64,000 nt of DNA from Hirudinaria manillensis. Taxonomy: Eukaryota; Annelida; Clitellata; Hirudinida; Hirudinidae. A model generated the notes under the pieces. It ran no database searches. It was given only the letters and a program-made list of their open reading frames with translations, and was not told the DNA's origin. The translations under genes were made by a program, and so were the position numbers. The stretch covers positions 10,125,129 to 10,189,128 of the forward strand of contig CM067526.1 of assembly GCA_034509925.1 (NCBI GenBank), written 5' to 3'. Positions 55,078 to 64,000 of the stretch are shown in pieces. Position 1 is the stretch's first letter, and each line of letters opens with the position of its first letter.

Positions 55078-57987
55078 ATGGGAGTTCCAGCATTTTTCCG
55101 TTGGTTGAGCAAAAAATATCCATCCGTTGTGATCCATTGCAAAGAAGTGAAGGCCAAGATCATAGATGGAGTGAAGATCCCTGTAGACATAACTCAGCCA
55201 AATCCCAATGATTGTGAATTTGATAATTTATACTTGGACATGAACGGAATCATTCACCCTTGTTGCCATCCAGAGAATAAAGCGCCCCCTAACAGCGAAG
55301 ATGAAATGATGGAAGCCATTTTCGAGTACATCGATAGGTTAGTTGCTATTGTTCGACCCAGAAAATTGCTGTACATGGCTATTGACGGCGTGGCACCAAG
55401 AGCTAAAATGAATCAACAAAGGTCAAGGAGATTCAGAGCTTCAAAGGAATCTTGCGAGAGTAGAGAGGAGCTTGCAAAGGTCAAAAGAGACCTGAGAGCA
55501 AAAGGCGTCGAAATTCCCCCTGACAAGCCCGAAAAAGAACATTTTGACAGCAACTGTATCACTCCAGGAACCGAATTTATGTCTCGTCTTGCCGAATGTC
55601 TCAGGTATTACATTCACGTAAAGATGAATAGTGATTCCGGTTGGTCCCAGATCATGGTCATCCTTTCTGATGCCAATGTGCCCGGAGAAGGGGAACACAA
55701 AGTTATGGATTTCATTCGTCGTCAGAGAGCTCAACCGGATCATGATCCAAACACCAGACATTGCCTCTGTGGTGCCGACGCAGACCTTATAATGTTGGGC
55801 CTGGCAACACACGAACCTAACTTTACCATCATCAGAGAAGAATTCAAACCTCATCAAGAGAGACCGTGTGAAATATGTAATCAGAAAGGTCATAAAATGA
55901 CAGAATGCACCGGTGCAGCTAAAGAAAAACAGGGAGAGCATGACGAGAAAGTGGTTTCTGTGGCTTCTGAGCAGGAGTTTATATTTCTGCGTCTCAATGT
56001 CCTTAGAGAATATCTTTACAAGGAGTTAGCCATGGTTAATTTGCCGTTCAAAGAGGATGTTGAAAGAGCCATTGACGATTGGGTGCTGATGTGCTTCTTT
56101 GTAGGAAACGATTTTCTTCCACATCTTCCCTCATTGGAGATAAGAGAAGGTGCCATAGACAGATTGATTGGGCTGTACAAGAGAGTTGTTTACAAGACAA
56201 AAGGATATTTGACAGATAGCGGTTTTGTCCATTTGGACAGAGTACAGTTGATGCTAAAAGATCTTGGAGAAATGGAAAATGAAATTTTCAAAAGGAGAAA
56301 AGAAAATGAAGAAAATTACAAAAGAAGAAAGGAGGAAATGAACAAGAGACAGAAATGTAATGATGCTCCCGCCTTGATACCTAATGGACCCTTTGCACCT
56401 GTTCCTATAGGACAAAATGTCAGAACAGTAACCTTAAGTAGTGATGCTATAAAACATGAAAGACAAAAACACTTCCAAATTGCTCAGAACAATCAGAAAG
56501 CAGCTGCCGCATTGAAATCGTCATTGGATTCTCGTCCAAAGGACGATAAAGAAAATTCCATCAACAAGAGAAAGCACGATGAAAAAAAAGATGAACTCCA
56601 AATTGCTCAAAACAATCAAAAAGCAGCTGCCGCATCGAAATTGTCTTTGGATTCTCATCCAAAGGAAGATAAAGAAAATTCCAGCAACAAGAGAAAACAT
56701 GATGAAAAAAAAGATGAGCCGGTCGATGAGATCAGACTTTGGGAAGATGGATTTAAAGACAGATATTACAAGAATAAGTTTGGGGTAGAAGATTGTGGCT
56801 TCAGGTCAAAAGTTGCTAACGAATACATGCTGGGAATTTGTTGGGTGCTTAGATATTACTATCAAGGTTGCGCTTCATGGAACTGGTACTTCCCGTACCA
56901 TTACGCACCTTTTGCGTCCGATTTTCAAGGCATTGAAAGTCTTGACGTTACTTTCCCATCGGATACAAAACCATTCAAGCCCCTGGAACAGCTCATGAGC
57001 GTTTTTCCAGCGGCAAGCAAGAAGTTTCTGCCTCCATCTTGGCAGGAGTTGATGTTTCGAGCTGATTCTAAAATCATTGATTTCTATCCTACTAATTTTA
57101 AGATAGATTTGAACGGCAAGAAGCAGGCATGGCAAGGTGTTGCACTTCTCCCTTTTGTTGATGAATGTCGTATGCTGGAGACGCTCCAGAGTGTTTACAC
57201 GAGTATCACCGACGACGAATTTAAAAGAGATTCTCTCGGAAATGACAGACTTTTTGTCAACAAGGCTCACAAGTCGTTTAGTTTTGTTGAAGCCTTGTAT
57301 GAAAATGGTCACAACGAGACAAAAGTTCATTTGAATGTTTCGTTGACAGGTGGGGTCGCTGGTCTCACGTGGAGTGATGAGCATGTTGTCATGCCCGGAG
57401 ATGTCGTCAAATCTCCTCTTTCGCAGCTGGATGACTGCAAGCACAACCAGACAGTCTGCGTCAAGTTCATGGATCCCCAATATGACCCAGGTTTTAAATT
57501 TCCGGCTAAAATCTTGCCTAACGCTAAAATCCCAGCACCGGTGTTAGACTCAAAGAGTATCGAAGAAATGAATCAGAGGCCACGATATTCGAATACTGCA
57601 TATTCAGCAACTCACGATGCTTCAGCGGCAAGAAGGATGTTGAGGGGAAATTTAAATCCCCAGGAATGCATGCGTTACAATGCACCGAGATGGAATGCCC
57701 ATGCCGTACCTCCCGTTCATCATTTCAGCGATAATAGAAATTGTCCTCGACCTCAACGAAGCGACTTCTCGAGATCAAATAACTATCCTAGAAATGAGCC
57801 CTATGTCCATCGACAGAGCTTTCCAAGAGGAATGCCAAATTACCAAGCAAGACATCAACATTTTGGACAGCAGCCTTTTCAAAACCCTTACTGTAGACAG
57901 CCTTTCCAAAATCAGGATTCAAGATATAGAAACGAAGCACCACATCACAATCACCATCGATTCCACCCATATTCTAGACATCCATAA
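55078..57987 (+). CDS. XRN2: XRN2-type 5'-3' exoribonuclease, intronless
   Basis: This nuclear enzyme degrades RNA from a 5' monophosphate and releases RNA polymerase II after poly(A) cleavage. The 969-residue protein starts MGVPAFFRWLSKKYPS, typical of the family, and is close to human XRN2 in length (about 950). Acidic metal-binding sites are intact: D54 (LYLDMNG), D103 (AIDGVAPRAK), E204/E206 (PGEGEHK), D234/D236 (CGADADL) and D345 (GNDFLPHLP). A CCHC zinc knuckle (C264, C267, H272, C277) marks XRN2 and not XRN1. A 41-residue tandem duplication (about 467-507 and 508-548) fills the disordered linker. The tail is rich in Arg, Pro, Tyr and His. The whole frame is uninterrupted, unlike the intron-rich NAV gene, which suggests an intact retrogene or complete intron loss. 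Confidence 0.97.
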   Translation: MGVPAFFRWLSKKYPSVVIHCKEVKAKIIDGVKIPVDITQPNPNDCEFDNLYLDMNGIIHPCCHPENKAPPNSEDEMMEAIFEYIDRLVAIVRPRKLLYMAIDGVAPRAKMNQQRSRRFRASKESCESREELAKVKRDLRAKGVEIPPDKPEKEHFDSNCITPGTEFMSRLAECLRYYIHVKMNSDSGWSQIMVILSDANVPGEGEHKVMDFIRRQRAQPDHDPNTRHCLCGADADLIMLGLATHEPNFTIIREEFKPHQERPCEICNQKGHKMTECTGAAKEKQGEHDEKVVSVASEQEFIFLRLNVLREYLYKELAMVNLPFKEDVERAIDDWVLMCFFVGNDFLPHLPSLEIREGAIDRLIGLYKRVVYKTKGYLTDSGFVHLDRVQLMLKDLGEMENEIFKRRKENEENYKRRKEEMNKRQKCNDAPALIPNGPFAPVPIGQNVRTVTLSSDAIKHERQKHFQIAQNNQKAAAALKSSLDSRPKDDKENSINKRKHDEKKDELQIAQNNQKAAAASKLSLDSHPKEDKENSSNKRKHDEKKDEPVDEIRLWEDGFKDRYYKNKFGVEDCGFRSKVANEYMLGICWVLRYYYQGCASWNWYFPYHYAPFASDFQGIESLDVTFPSDTKPFKPLEQLMSVFPAASKKFLPPSWQELMFRADSKIIDFYPTNFKIDLNGKKQAWQGVALLPFVDECRMLETLQSVYTSITDDEFKRDSLGNDRLFVNKAHKSFSFVEALYENGHNETKVHLNVSLTGGVAGLTWSDEHVVMPGDVVKSPLSQLDDCKHNQTVCVKFMDPQYDPGFKFPAKILPNAKIPAPVLDSKSIEEMNQRPRYSNTAYSATHDASAARRMLRGNLNPQECMRYNAPRWNAHAVPPVHHFSDNRNCPRPQRSDFSRSNNYPRNEPYVHRQSFPRGMPNYQARHQHFGQQPFQNPYCRQPFQNQDSRYRNEAPHHNHHRFHPYSRHP
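56476..56721 (+). repeat. 123-bp in-frame tandem duplication in XRN2
   Basis: Two 41-codon units start at 56,476 and 56,599, each beginning QIAQNNQKAAAA. By eye about ten or eleven bases differ, so the duplication is fairly recent. It lies in the Lys/Glu-rich linker between the two catalytic halves. Confidence 0.93.
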
Positions 57988-58087
57988 AAACATCATGTTT
58001 TAGTGATAAGGTAAAATTCTTAATCCATTTTAAAGTTTGATTTATGCAAAAGATATGGCTTTGGGTTTTATGAACATTTCCTACTGA

Positions 58088-58093
58088 AATAAA
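58088..58093 (+). other. polyadenylation signal of XRN2
   Basis: AATAAA lies 100 bp after the stop codon, the first after the gene. Confidence 0.6.
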
Positions 58094-58319
58094 ATTAGAA
58101 TGTCTCACTGAAGAGCTTTCAGCTGTTGTAATTTGTAAGGGTAAAATTGGATTTTCATTGAATTGGAGTCAAGATTAGCATAATTTACATATTTGATTTT
58201 TTCCAGGTTAATCAAAAGCTAATGTTAATCTCATTTAAGGTCCTATAAAGAAGAAATATCAATTTAAGTTTAGCAAGAAACATATATTATTCCAAAACTA
58301 GAATTATAAACAAACGAGA

Positions 58320-58396
58320 ATTACAATAAACTTTAGAATCTAAATCAATGGAATGGATGCTTTATTTTATAAATTTTGCTAAGATATGGATATGGT
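58320..58396 (+). repeat. duplicated segment, copy 1 (AATAAACTTTAGAATC)
   Basis: It is homologous by eye to 62,247-62,325, starting ACAATAAACTTTAGAATC and running through GGTATTAA. One copy lies shortly downstream of each intronless gene. Confidence 0.85.
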
Positions 58397-59206
58397 ATTA
58401 ATATGAGTTTTTGACGCAAAATCTAAATAGCACGCCGTCACGTAACATTCAACTGTAATTTAGCAGAATTTTTGGGATCCTGGGGTCTCGTACCAATCTC
58501 CATTAAGGCAATAACTAAATATCTTTTAACTGACTCATTTGGTTCAGTGGAACTGCTGCGTTTTGAGCGGTTTCCTGAGTTAGTGCTCATGCACTTTTGG
58601 TGCCGTGCTCGTATGTCGCTGGTCTCCGCGAGCGCCTGTTAATGGCTCCGGGGAATTAAAGCCTTATTTAGATCAATATCTGCACGGTGACGAAGAATAA
58701 AATCAGAAATTATTTCGGTAAATTTTCCGATCGAAAGTTGTCACCCTGATTTTTAATGAATGAGACAAATTATCGTTTTCAACGCCACTCCACCCAGTAA
58801 TCGTCTCAGGTTTTCTGCAAAGGGGTGACGACGTTAATAGTAGAATTAGTCCATGAAATTTGGTGGAATGGTTTGGATCATATACAGAAATGTTTCTGTG
58901 TCAAATCAAGCTCAATTTTTTCGATTTTTTTTTACTTACATTTCGACCATAGTATTCTCATAAATTGCAATCACTTGATCGCAGTGTTTACGGACCCTTT
59001 AAAAAAATATTTTAATAGGTAATCCCATGCATGGAGGAGAGCAAATCTTGGAATAAACATGACAATTCATGATATACCAGAGATAGTAGCTCAAGCCCTC
59101 CCGCAATAACACCAATAAATATACAAGCAGGGTTTAGGGCAATAAGAGTTTGGCCTTTTAACCGCCATGTATTTGTGCAGATCGATTTTTCCCCTGCACA
59201 GGTTAC
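58397..59206. other. no gene seen
   Basis: Mixed sequence with no coding resemblance. The 3' exons of the broken ECHDC1 copy would be expected here but were not found. A 35-bp palindrome-centred repeat lies at 59,018-59,055. Confidence 0.4.
59018..59055 (+). repeat. short repeat around CCATGCATGG, copy 1
   Basis: CCATGCATGGAGGAG followed by GCAAATC and TGG.ATAAA recurs at 63,299-63,336. It contains the perfect 10-bp palindrome CCATGCATGG. Confidence 0.8.
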
Positions 59207-59788
59207 AGATCGTCCAACCGCAGAGCCAGCAGCACCATCGTCAACTCTGACTCTTTCATCAGATAATAAATGGCAATTTCAGAACCAACACCCACACTTT
59301 TTCCCTCGAGTATAGCTACACTTAAAAGTGGAAGTTTGTGAAGTCTATCAAGTGTTTGCTGCATGTGTTCAGACATTATGGCAGGATGGCCTTACAACTT
59401 TCTTTCAGTCAGAGATTTCATAAGTTGAAGATTCACACCAGAACAAAATGTTCCCTCATCACCTCTGAGTATGAGACCTCACCCTTCCACCCACTTTTCT
59501 AGCTCAGAAATTCTGTCTGCCACCATTTTTCCTTAAAGACAATTTGCAATTATTAATAATCTTTAAAATGTAATTAAAATTACACCTACCAACCTGTCAA
59601 TGCATTTTCTTCTGAACATAGTTGAGTGTGATTATAGCAATTCCATTTTTTTATTTGTTTATTTCCAGGTCAATACTTCCACTCTTATTATTCTTTAGTA
59701 ATTGCAGCTTTTGTTCACTGGACGTAATGTTTGATATCGTCCTGGCCATAATGCGTAAGCCATACTCTTCAATCACGTATTTTACATC
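59207..59788 (-). pseudogene. ECHDC1: ECHDC1 (ethylmalonyl-CoA decarboxylase) pseudogene, introns retained
   Basis: Two exon-like blocks on the minus strand resemble ECHDC1, the enoyl-CoA hydratase-family enzyme that removes ethylmalonyl-CoA. Block A (59,594-59,788) ends with SGSIDLEI and KNGIAIITLN, as in GGSIDLQKEDNGIGILTLNN. Block B (59,207-59,531) has VADRISELEKWVEG, FCSGVNLQLMKSL and QQTLDRLHKLPLLSVAILEG, as in the human protein. Between them is a 62-bp gt...ag intron, and an acceptor-like cag precedes block A, so it is a duplicated and not a processed copy. It is broken by a stop before KNGIAI, a shift near the end of block A, a TGA after WVEG and a TAA after SLTERKL. The 3' part was not found. 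Confidence 0.87.
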
Positions 59789-59950
59789 CTGAATTACAAA
59801 TTTAAACGGAATCACAGAAAAACTTACCCATATTCCTGAATAATGTTGATAACGTGCATAGTATCATCCTAATCTGATTTTGTAAAAGAACTAATCATTT
59901 TTATTCTCTTTGGCCGCAAAAGTCCGCTTTGGTTCTATCCAACGGGTAAC

Positions 59951-59989
59951 ACCGGCTCACATGGGGGAGCCGGTCTTTTATGGAAGACC
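59951..59989 (+). other. two overlapping perfect hairpins
   Basis: ACCGGCTC (59,951-59,958) pairs with GAGCCGGT (59,967-59,974). GGTCTT (59,972-59,977) pairs with AAGACC (59,984-59,989). The two stems share three bases, so they are alternatives or stack. The GC-rich block stands out in AT-rich DNA. No known RNA family was recognised. Confidence 0.6.
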
Positions 59990-59999
59990 CCTTTTACAA

Positions 60000-60763
60000 G
60001 CTATTTTATCCTCTTTTATTTACCATCTGGCCTCGTAGGATAAAGCTGTTTTATATTTGCGACCTTTTTTGAGATTGAGTCTTTGGTTTGGTTTCTGTCT
60101 GCTGTTTCCATCGTACGAACCAGAACGAATTTTAATAACTGGATATTCAGCTTAAAAATTTACTATAAAAATAATAATTTAAATTTAATTTAAAATTATT
60201 TTTATTATAGGAATTTTCAATCCTAACCTGACATTTTAAAATACAATCTATTTATCATCATTGATGACATGATATACATTCGAAATGAGTGGTCAACTTT
60301 ATTCCTCTTGTTATGATTATGTTTAATAAATATATAATGCTTATTATATAACAATAAAATAATTATTTTTGATCACACGACATATATTAAGAGTCCAATT
60401 ATCCGATATGTTCATATGTTCACAGAAGATTCTATCGAGCGAGAACTAGAAACGTTACAAATAATTTTTTATTATTTATCATATTAAATAAAATGTAAAA
60501 AAAATAGTAATTCGTATATTTATTTATTAGTCATAAATTAATAAAATTTTACTTTTTATTTAAAAAAGTAATTTTAATAAAAATTTAATTTAATTTAAAT
60601 AAAATATTAATAAATATCAATACTAATATTTAGAATCTTTTATTAACTCGATTTATCAACCTCGGGGGAAAAATTATCGACTTAAAATCAAGCAATCAAG
60701 CATCTAATCAACCATCAAATATCCAACAACTCAGCAAATAATATTTACACAGAAATATTTAAA
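60000..60763. other. intergenic, upstream of the SR-protein gene
   Basis: Strongly AT-rich (about 60,130-60,640) with no gene. The promoter of the downstream gene is presumably within the last 150 bp. Confidence 0.4.
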
Positions 60764-61837
60764 ATGTCGAGAAACGGACGTGACCCCAACAGCACTCTGA
60801 TTGTGCGAAACTTGGCAGATGGAGCCAAAAGCGAAGAAATCATGGACCTCTTTAAGGAATTCGGACAAGTAAAAGATGTTTACATTCCACTGGACTATTA
60901 CACCAGAAGGCAGCGTGGATTTGCCTACGTCCAATTTGATGATCCGAGAGATGCTAGAGATGCACTCGACGACCTCGATGGCAAAGACTACATGGATCGA
61001 GAAATGAGAATCGATATTGCCAGAGGAGATAGGAAAACCCCATCTCAAATGAAATCGAGAGAACGAGGTTACGGCAGACGACGTGATTACGACGACCGCC
61101 GCGGCCGACGAAGAGATTACGACGACCGCCGCGGCCGACGACACTACGACGATAGCGACGACGACGACTACAGAAGAAGACGCGACAGGAGCAGGAGCCG
61201 TAGAAGATCAAGGTCGTCGTCGAGATCGGCATCTCCTCACAGAAGAAGGAGATACAATAGCTCTTCATCGCCCAAGAGATCTCCCAGGAGGGACAAATCC
61301 AGGTCAGTGTCTCCGTGCCAAAAGAAGAGGCACGAGAGCCATGAATCACCTAAAAGATCTATCAGAAGAGACCGATCCAGGTCGGCATCTCCTTGTCAAA
61401 AGAAGAAATGCGATAGTCCTGCATCACCAAAAAGATTTTCCAGGAGAGACCAATCCAGGTCAGCATCTCCTAGCCAAAAGAAGGGATGCGAGAGCCCTGA
61501 ATCGCCTAAAAAATCCTCGAAAAGAGAAAGGTCAAATTCGAGATCCAACTCTAGGTGCAAGAGGAGGAGAAGCGAAAGTCCAGAGGAAACTGCGTGGAAA
61601 ACTTCCAGGAAAAGCCGGTCAAGGTCGATTAGTAGAGAATCCACACCCAACAAGGAGTTGAAGGAAACGAAATCAAACAAAAGTCGGTCACCATCCCCTA
61701 AATCGTCTCCTGAGAAGTCTGAAAAGAGTCCCTGTTCCACTAGGTCACGAAAAAGGGAAAGGTCATCAAGTTCACACGGATCCTCACGATCGAGTTCAAG
61801 TTCAAGTTCGAGTTCAAGTTCAAGCAGCGCTTCATAA
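60764..61837 (+). CDS. SR splicing factor, SRSF10/SRSF12-like, intronless
   Basis: SR proteins bind pre-mRNA through an RRM and recruit the spliceosome through an RS domain in the nucleus. The 357-residue protein has one RRM at about residues 10-88, with RNP2 LIVRNL (12-17) and RNP1 RGFAYVQF (51-58). VYIPLDYYTRRQRGFAYVQF and GDRKTPSQMK (88-97) are close to SRSF10/SRSF12 (FUSIP1), more than to SRSF2. An Arg/Asp-rich spacer with a DYDDRRGRR duplication follows, then a long RS region with a 26-residue repeat (SPKRS-x-RRD-x-SRSASPCQKK) starting at 169, 195 and 221, and a poly-Ser tail. The frame is uninterrupted by introns. Which of SRSF10 or SRSF12 it descends from cannot be said. Confidence 0.93.
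   Translation: MSRNGRDPNSTLIVRNLADGAKSEEIMDLFKEFGQVKDVYIPLDYYTRRQRGFAYVQFDDPRDARDALDDLDGKDYMDREMRIDIARGDRKTPSQMKSRERGYGRRRDYDDRRGRRRDYDDRRGRRHYDDSDDDDYRRRRDRSRSRRRSRSSSRSASPHRRRRYNSSSSPKRSPRRDKSRSVSPCQKKRHESHESPKRSIRRDRSRSASPCQKKKCDSPASPKRFSRRDQSRSASPSQKKGCESPESPKKSSKRERSNSRSNSRCKRRRSESPEETAWKTSRKSRSRSISRESTPNKELKETKSNKSRSPSPKSSPEKSEKSPCSTRSRKRERSSSSHGSSRSSSSSSSSSSSSSAS
61268..61501 (+). repeat. 78-bp in-frame tandem repeat in the RS domain
   Basis: Three units of 26 codons start at 61,268, 61,346 and 61,424, with a fourth partial unit. The basic/Ser pattern and CQKK are kept while other positions vary, as expected for an RS domain growing by duplication. Confidence 0.9.
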
Positions 61838-61920
61838 ATGAGACTGCAAACAGCAAAGGTTGTTAGACATGTTTGGCAAGATTTGAGAATTAATTATTTA
61901 AATTTACATTTTAAGTTACA

Positions 61921-61926
61921 AATAAA
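61921..61926 (+). other. polyadenylation signal of the SR-protein gene
   Basis: AATAAA lies 84 bp after the stop codon. Confidence 0.6.
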
Positions 61927-62246
61927 ATTATTAAACACTAATATTATTAAATGTCCGAAAAACTTCACTCACTTCGATTTAATTGGGATACTTTTTTAAT
62001 ATGTGATTGTTTAATTTTGTAATATTTCGTTAAATCATTATTGATGGAAACAAATTTTGACAATTGAAGTTATTTCCGTTATAAACTTTCATTCAACACT
62101 GGGACTAATAATACATCCTAAATCGAGAAATTACTATTTCAACGTTTCTGCTGAATTTCTCAGAAGCAAATTGTACATCACGAGCCAAGGGGCAGAATGG
62201 ATTTGTAGGTATCGGTGATGACAAGAACTACAATTTTAAACGAAGA

Positions 62247-62325
62247 ATTGCAATAAACTTTAGAATCTAAATCAATGGAATGGATGTTATATTTTGTAAT
62301 TTTTGCTAAGATACAGATTTGGTAT
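62247..62325 (+). repeat. duplicated segment, copy 2
   Basis: Counterpart of 58,320-58,396. Its continuation, AAGATTTTAATAGAAAATC, is in turn related to 63,427-63,500. Confidence 0.85.
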
Positions 62326-62859
62326 TAACTTATAATGAAGAAAGATTTTAATAGAAAATCTTTAGCTTAAGCAATCTTTGTGGTAGATCGAACTCATCAT
62401 ATTTTTTTAAAGGTTTATGAGTTTATTTGGAAACAAAATCAAAATCCAGAGATTCAGTATTAGAAATTACAAGGAATAAAAAATTGAATCCAAACAATTA
62501 TATGCAAAGCAATAGTACAAATTTAAATGAAACTTGGTCAGCCTTGAGGAAGCTCAGGCTTCTGATAACAGACTGACCCCAGAAATCATGATGTGCATAG
62601 GAAACTTTACAGAAAATTATGTTCAGAATAATAAACTATACAGTCTCAAGTAATAAACAATGTTCATACAATTTTTTCAACAATAAATAAATTACGTTAA
62701 AGGTGTAGGATGATAATTGAACCTAATCTTTAATGGATTGATGCATAGATGGGTAAAGTCCCGCGCCATAACATTGAATAGAGAATAACTTTACTGCGGT
62801 CTTAGAAAAGGAAGGACTGTAGGCCTGTGTATTACTGAATAAGTAAGAATCTTATTGTC

Positions 62860-62893
62860 AGACTCGCAAGAGTCTGGATTGACAGGAATCCAG
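62860..62893 (+). other. two overlapping perfect hairpins, one with a GCAA loop
   Basis: AGACTC-GCAA-GAGTCT (62,860-62,875) is a hairpin with a GNRA tetraloop. CTGGATT-GACAGG-AATCCAG (62,874-62,893) follows, sharing two bases. They resemble in layout the pair at 59,951. No RNA family was recognised. Confidence 0.6.
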
Positions 62894-63298
62894 TGATCCA
62901 AACACGAGCTCCTGGAAAACAATTCAAAACACTTTATCCATTTATGAACGAAAAATACCGCTTATAAATTAGAAGGAAAAGTGTTAGAATCGTAAATTCG
63001 CATTGTTATACTTTATCTTTGGTTTTCGCCATCGTGTGCGCGTTTTTCCTTTGTTGTACAGTGTTGCGTTGTTTAGTTGCTGAATAAATTTAGTTTCTGT
63101 GAACTAACGAGTTTCTAACAAAAAGCTTATTTATATAAATTAGAACATAACTTTCACAGTTTGATAGCCCTTAATAAATAGGGGAGAGCGGGGCTATACT
63201 TACCCCAGGTTAAAAAGCACCATTCATTTCTGAGAGAGCAATACAATTTTAATGTAACTCACCTATTTGTAGAGACATTTTTATGTTTTAATAGCTAA

Positions 63299-63336
63299 CT
63301 CCATGCATGGAGGAGAACAAATCCTGGGATAAAAAT
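63299..63336 (+). repeat. short repeat around CCATGCATGG, copy 2
   Basis: Counterpart of 59,018-59,055, differing at only a few bases over about 35. Confidence 0.8.
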
Positions 63337-63768
63337 ATGCGAAGACGAAATTTGAAAAGTGGTGCGTGTATCCCACTCTCAACTATTTCATTATTTTTTA
63401 TAAGAGAAAGATATTAATTTGTAACGAAAAAAGATTTTAACATAAATATTTTTAGGTTAAGCCACTTTTTATAGCAGATCATATTCACCATATTCACAGC
63501 CAGAAATTTGACAGCGTCGAGCTGCTCGGGTAACATTTATTGTCTTCCTTTAACGTTGTACCCGAAAATAAGTGCGAATTTTGTAGATTAAGTGAAAAGA
63601 AATGCAGAGACATTCAGTGAAACGTTCCAATTAAAAAAGGGATTAATTTAATACGATAAACCAAATAACGATGACAATCGTCAGAGATTTTAAATTTTCC
63701 CGAACATATTTCACTTGACAAACACCGGCTATTTTGAACTCGCAAATCGCCAAGAACATTATACAAAT

Positions 63769-64000
63769 TCATGTAATGTTGGCCTTTTTCAATGCAGCCA
63801 AATGTGCAGGTCCTCCAGGCAAAGATTGAAAAATGTCCCTTTCTACTTTATAAATCTCTTCTGCTGTATTTAACTTTGCAGAATTTGTAACAACCATTTT
63901 ATTTGCTCTAAGAACCTCTGGAGATATTTTGGAAAATGTTCTCAGGAAATTATATGCAACTTCCATTGAATTTTGATCACTGGAAAATGTGCTGTCTGCT
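63769..64000 (-). CDS. ECHDC1: ECHDC1 last exon, apparently intact, cut by the right edge
   Basis: Read on the minus strand, the frame is open from the window edge to a TGA at 63,769-63,771. It contains SSDQNSMEVAYNFLRTF, SPEVLRANKM and VERDIFQSLPGGPAHLAALK. The human C terminus has SSDETKSLEEAQEWLKQF, PPEVIRALKK and NERDLLGTVWGGPANLEAI at the same spacing. The enzyme is cytosolic and decarboxylates ethylmalonyl-CoA and methylmalonyl-CoA formed by side reactions of fatty-acid synthesis. The active-site region is not in this exon. The upstream exons lie beyond 64,000. It is likely the functional parent of the broken copy 4 kb away. Confidence 0.88.
   Translation of the reverse strand, partial: ADSTFSSDQNSMEVAYNFLRTFSKISPEVLRANKMVVTNSAKLNTAEEIYKVERDIFQSLPGGPAHLAALKKANIT

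Larger units (their letters stand above)
62326..63768. other. downstream region of ECHDC1, no other gene
   Basis: AT-rich with duplicated segments. 62,335-62,405 resembles 63,425-63,500. No coding frame is supported. Confidence 0.45.

Noticed and set aside
55441-55941. 166-codon minus-strand frame inside XRN2 (and the 201-codon one at 56,875-57,480)
   Set aside because: These are antisense shadows of a strongly conserved coding sequence.
59207-59788. ECHDC1 copy considered as a processed retrocopy
   Set aside because: It keeps a gt...ag intron between conserved exon blocks and an acceptor before the first block.

Overview
The window reads as AT-rich nuclear DNA from an invertebrate animal. 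Coding exons are short, have gt/ag borders and consistent phases, and match bilaterian protein families. They are separated by introns full of tri-, tetra- and pentanucleotide repeats. A TTAGGG tract, a pogo/Tigger-type transposon and non-LTR retroelement debris fit a metazoan. A lophotrochozoan (an annelid or mollusc, for example) is my guess and cannot be shown from this sequence alone.

Layout. Positions 1-10,589 hold no recognised host gene apart from a coiled-coil-like reading frame at the left edge. They carry a dispersed repeat family (called R1 here), a 1.04 kb Tigger-like element inserted inside one R1 copy, and many microsatellites. Positions 10,590-51,591 (+) carry one large gene, a neuron navigator homologue (NAV2/NAV3, UNC-53, sickie). 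I could place 30 coding exons whose phases all join, giving 2,352 codons plus a stop. The order is calponin-homology domain, long Ser/Pro/Lys-rich region, coiled coils, AAA+ ATPase; the first exon or exons are missing. Its introns contain more R1 copies (including a three-unit tandem array), a 5'-truncated retroelement with an endonuclease domain, a 31-bp satellite, an interstitial telomeric tract and an unusual number of palindromic transcription-factor-like motifs.

Positions 53.2-53.7 kb hold a non-LTR retroelement fragment. Two intact intronless genes on the + strand follow: an XRN2-type 5'-3' exoribonuclease (55,078-57,987) and an SRSF10/SRSF12-like SR protein (60,764-61,837). Between and beyond them lie two copies of ECHDC1 (ethylmalonyl-CoA decarboxylase) on the minus strand. 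One is a broken copy that kept its introns (about 59.2-59.8 kb); the other is the 3' exon of an apparently intact gene cut by the right edge (63,769-64,000).

The genes do not form an operon or an obvious pathway. XRN2 (transcription termination and RNA turnover) and the SR protein (splicing) both act on nuclear RNA, but their adjacency proves no functional link. The points most worth a second look are: a 126-bp CH-domain intron that is nearly all microsatellite yet open in frame; the enrichment of X-box, CACGTG and CRE palindromes in NAV non-coding DNA; two intact intronless genes beside a 30-exon gene; the ECHDC1 duplication; and the R1 repeat family.
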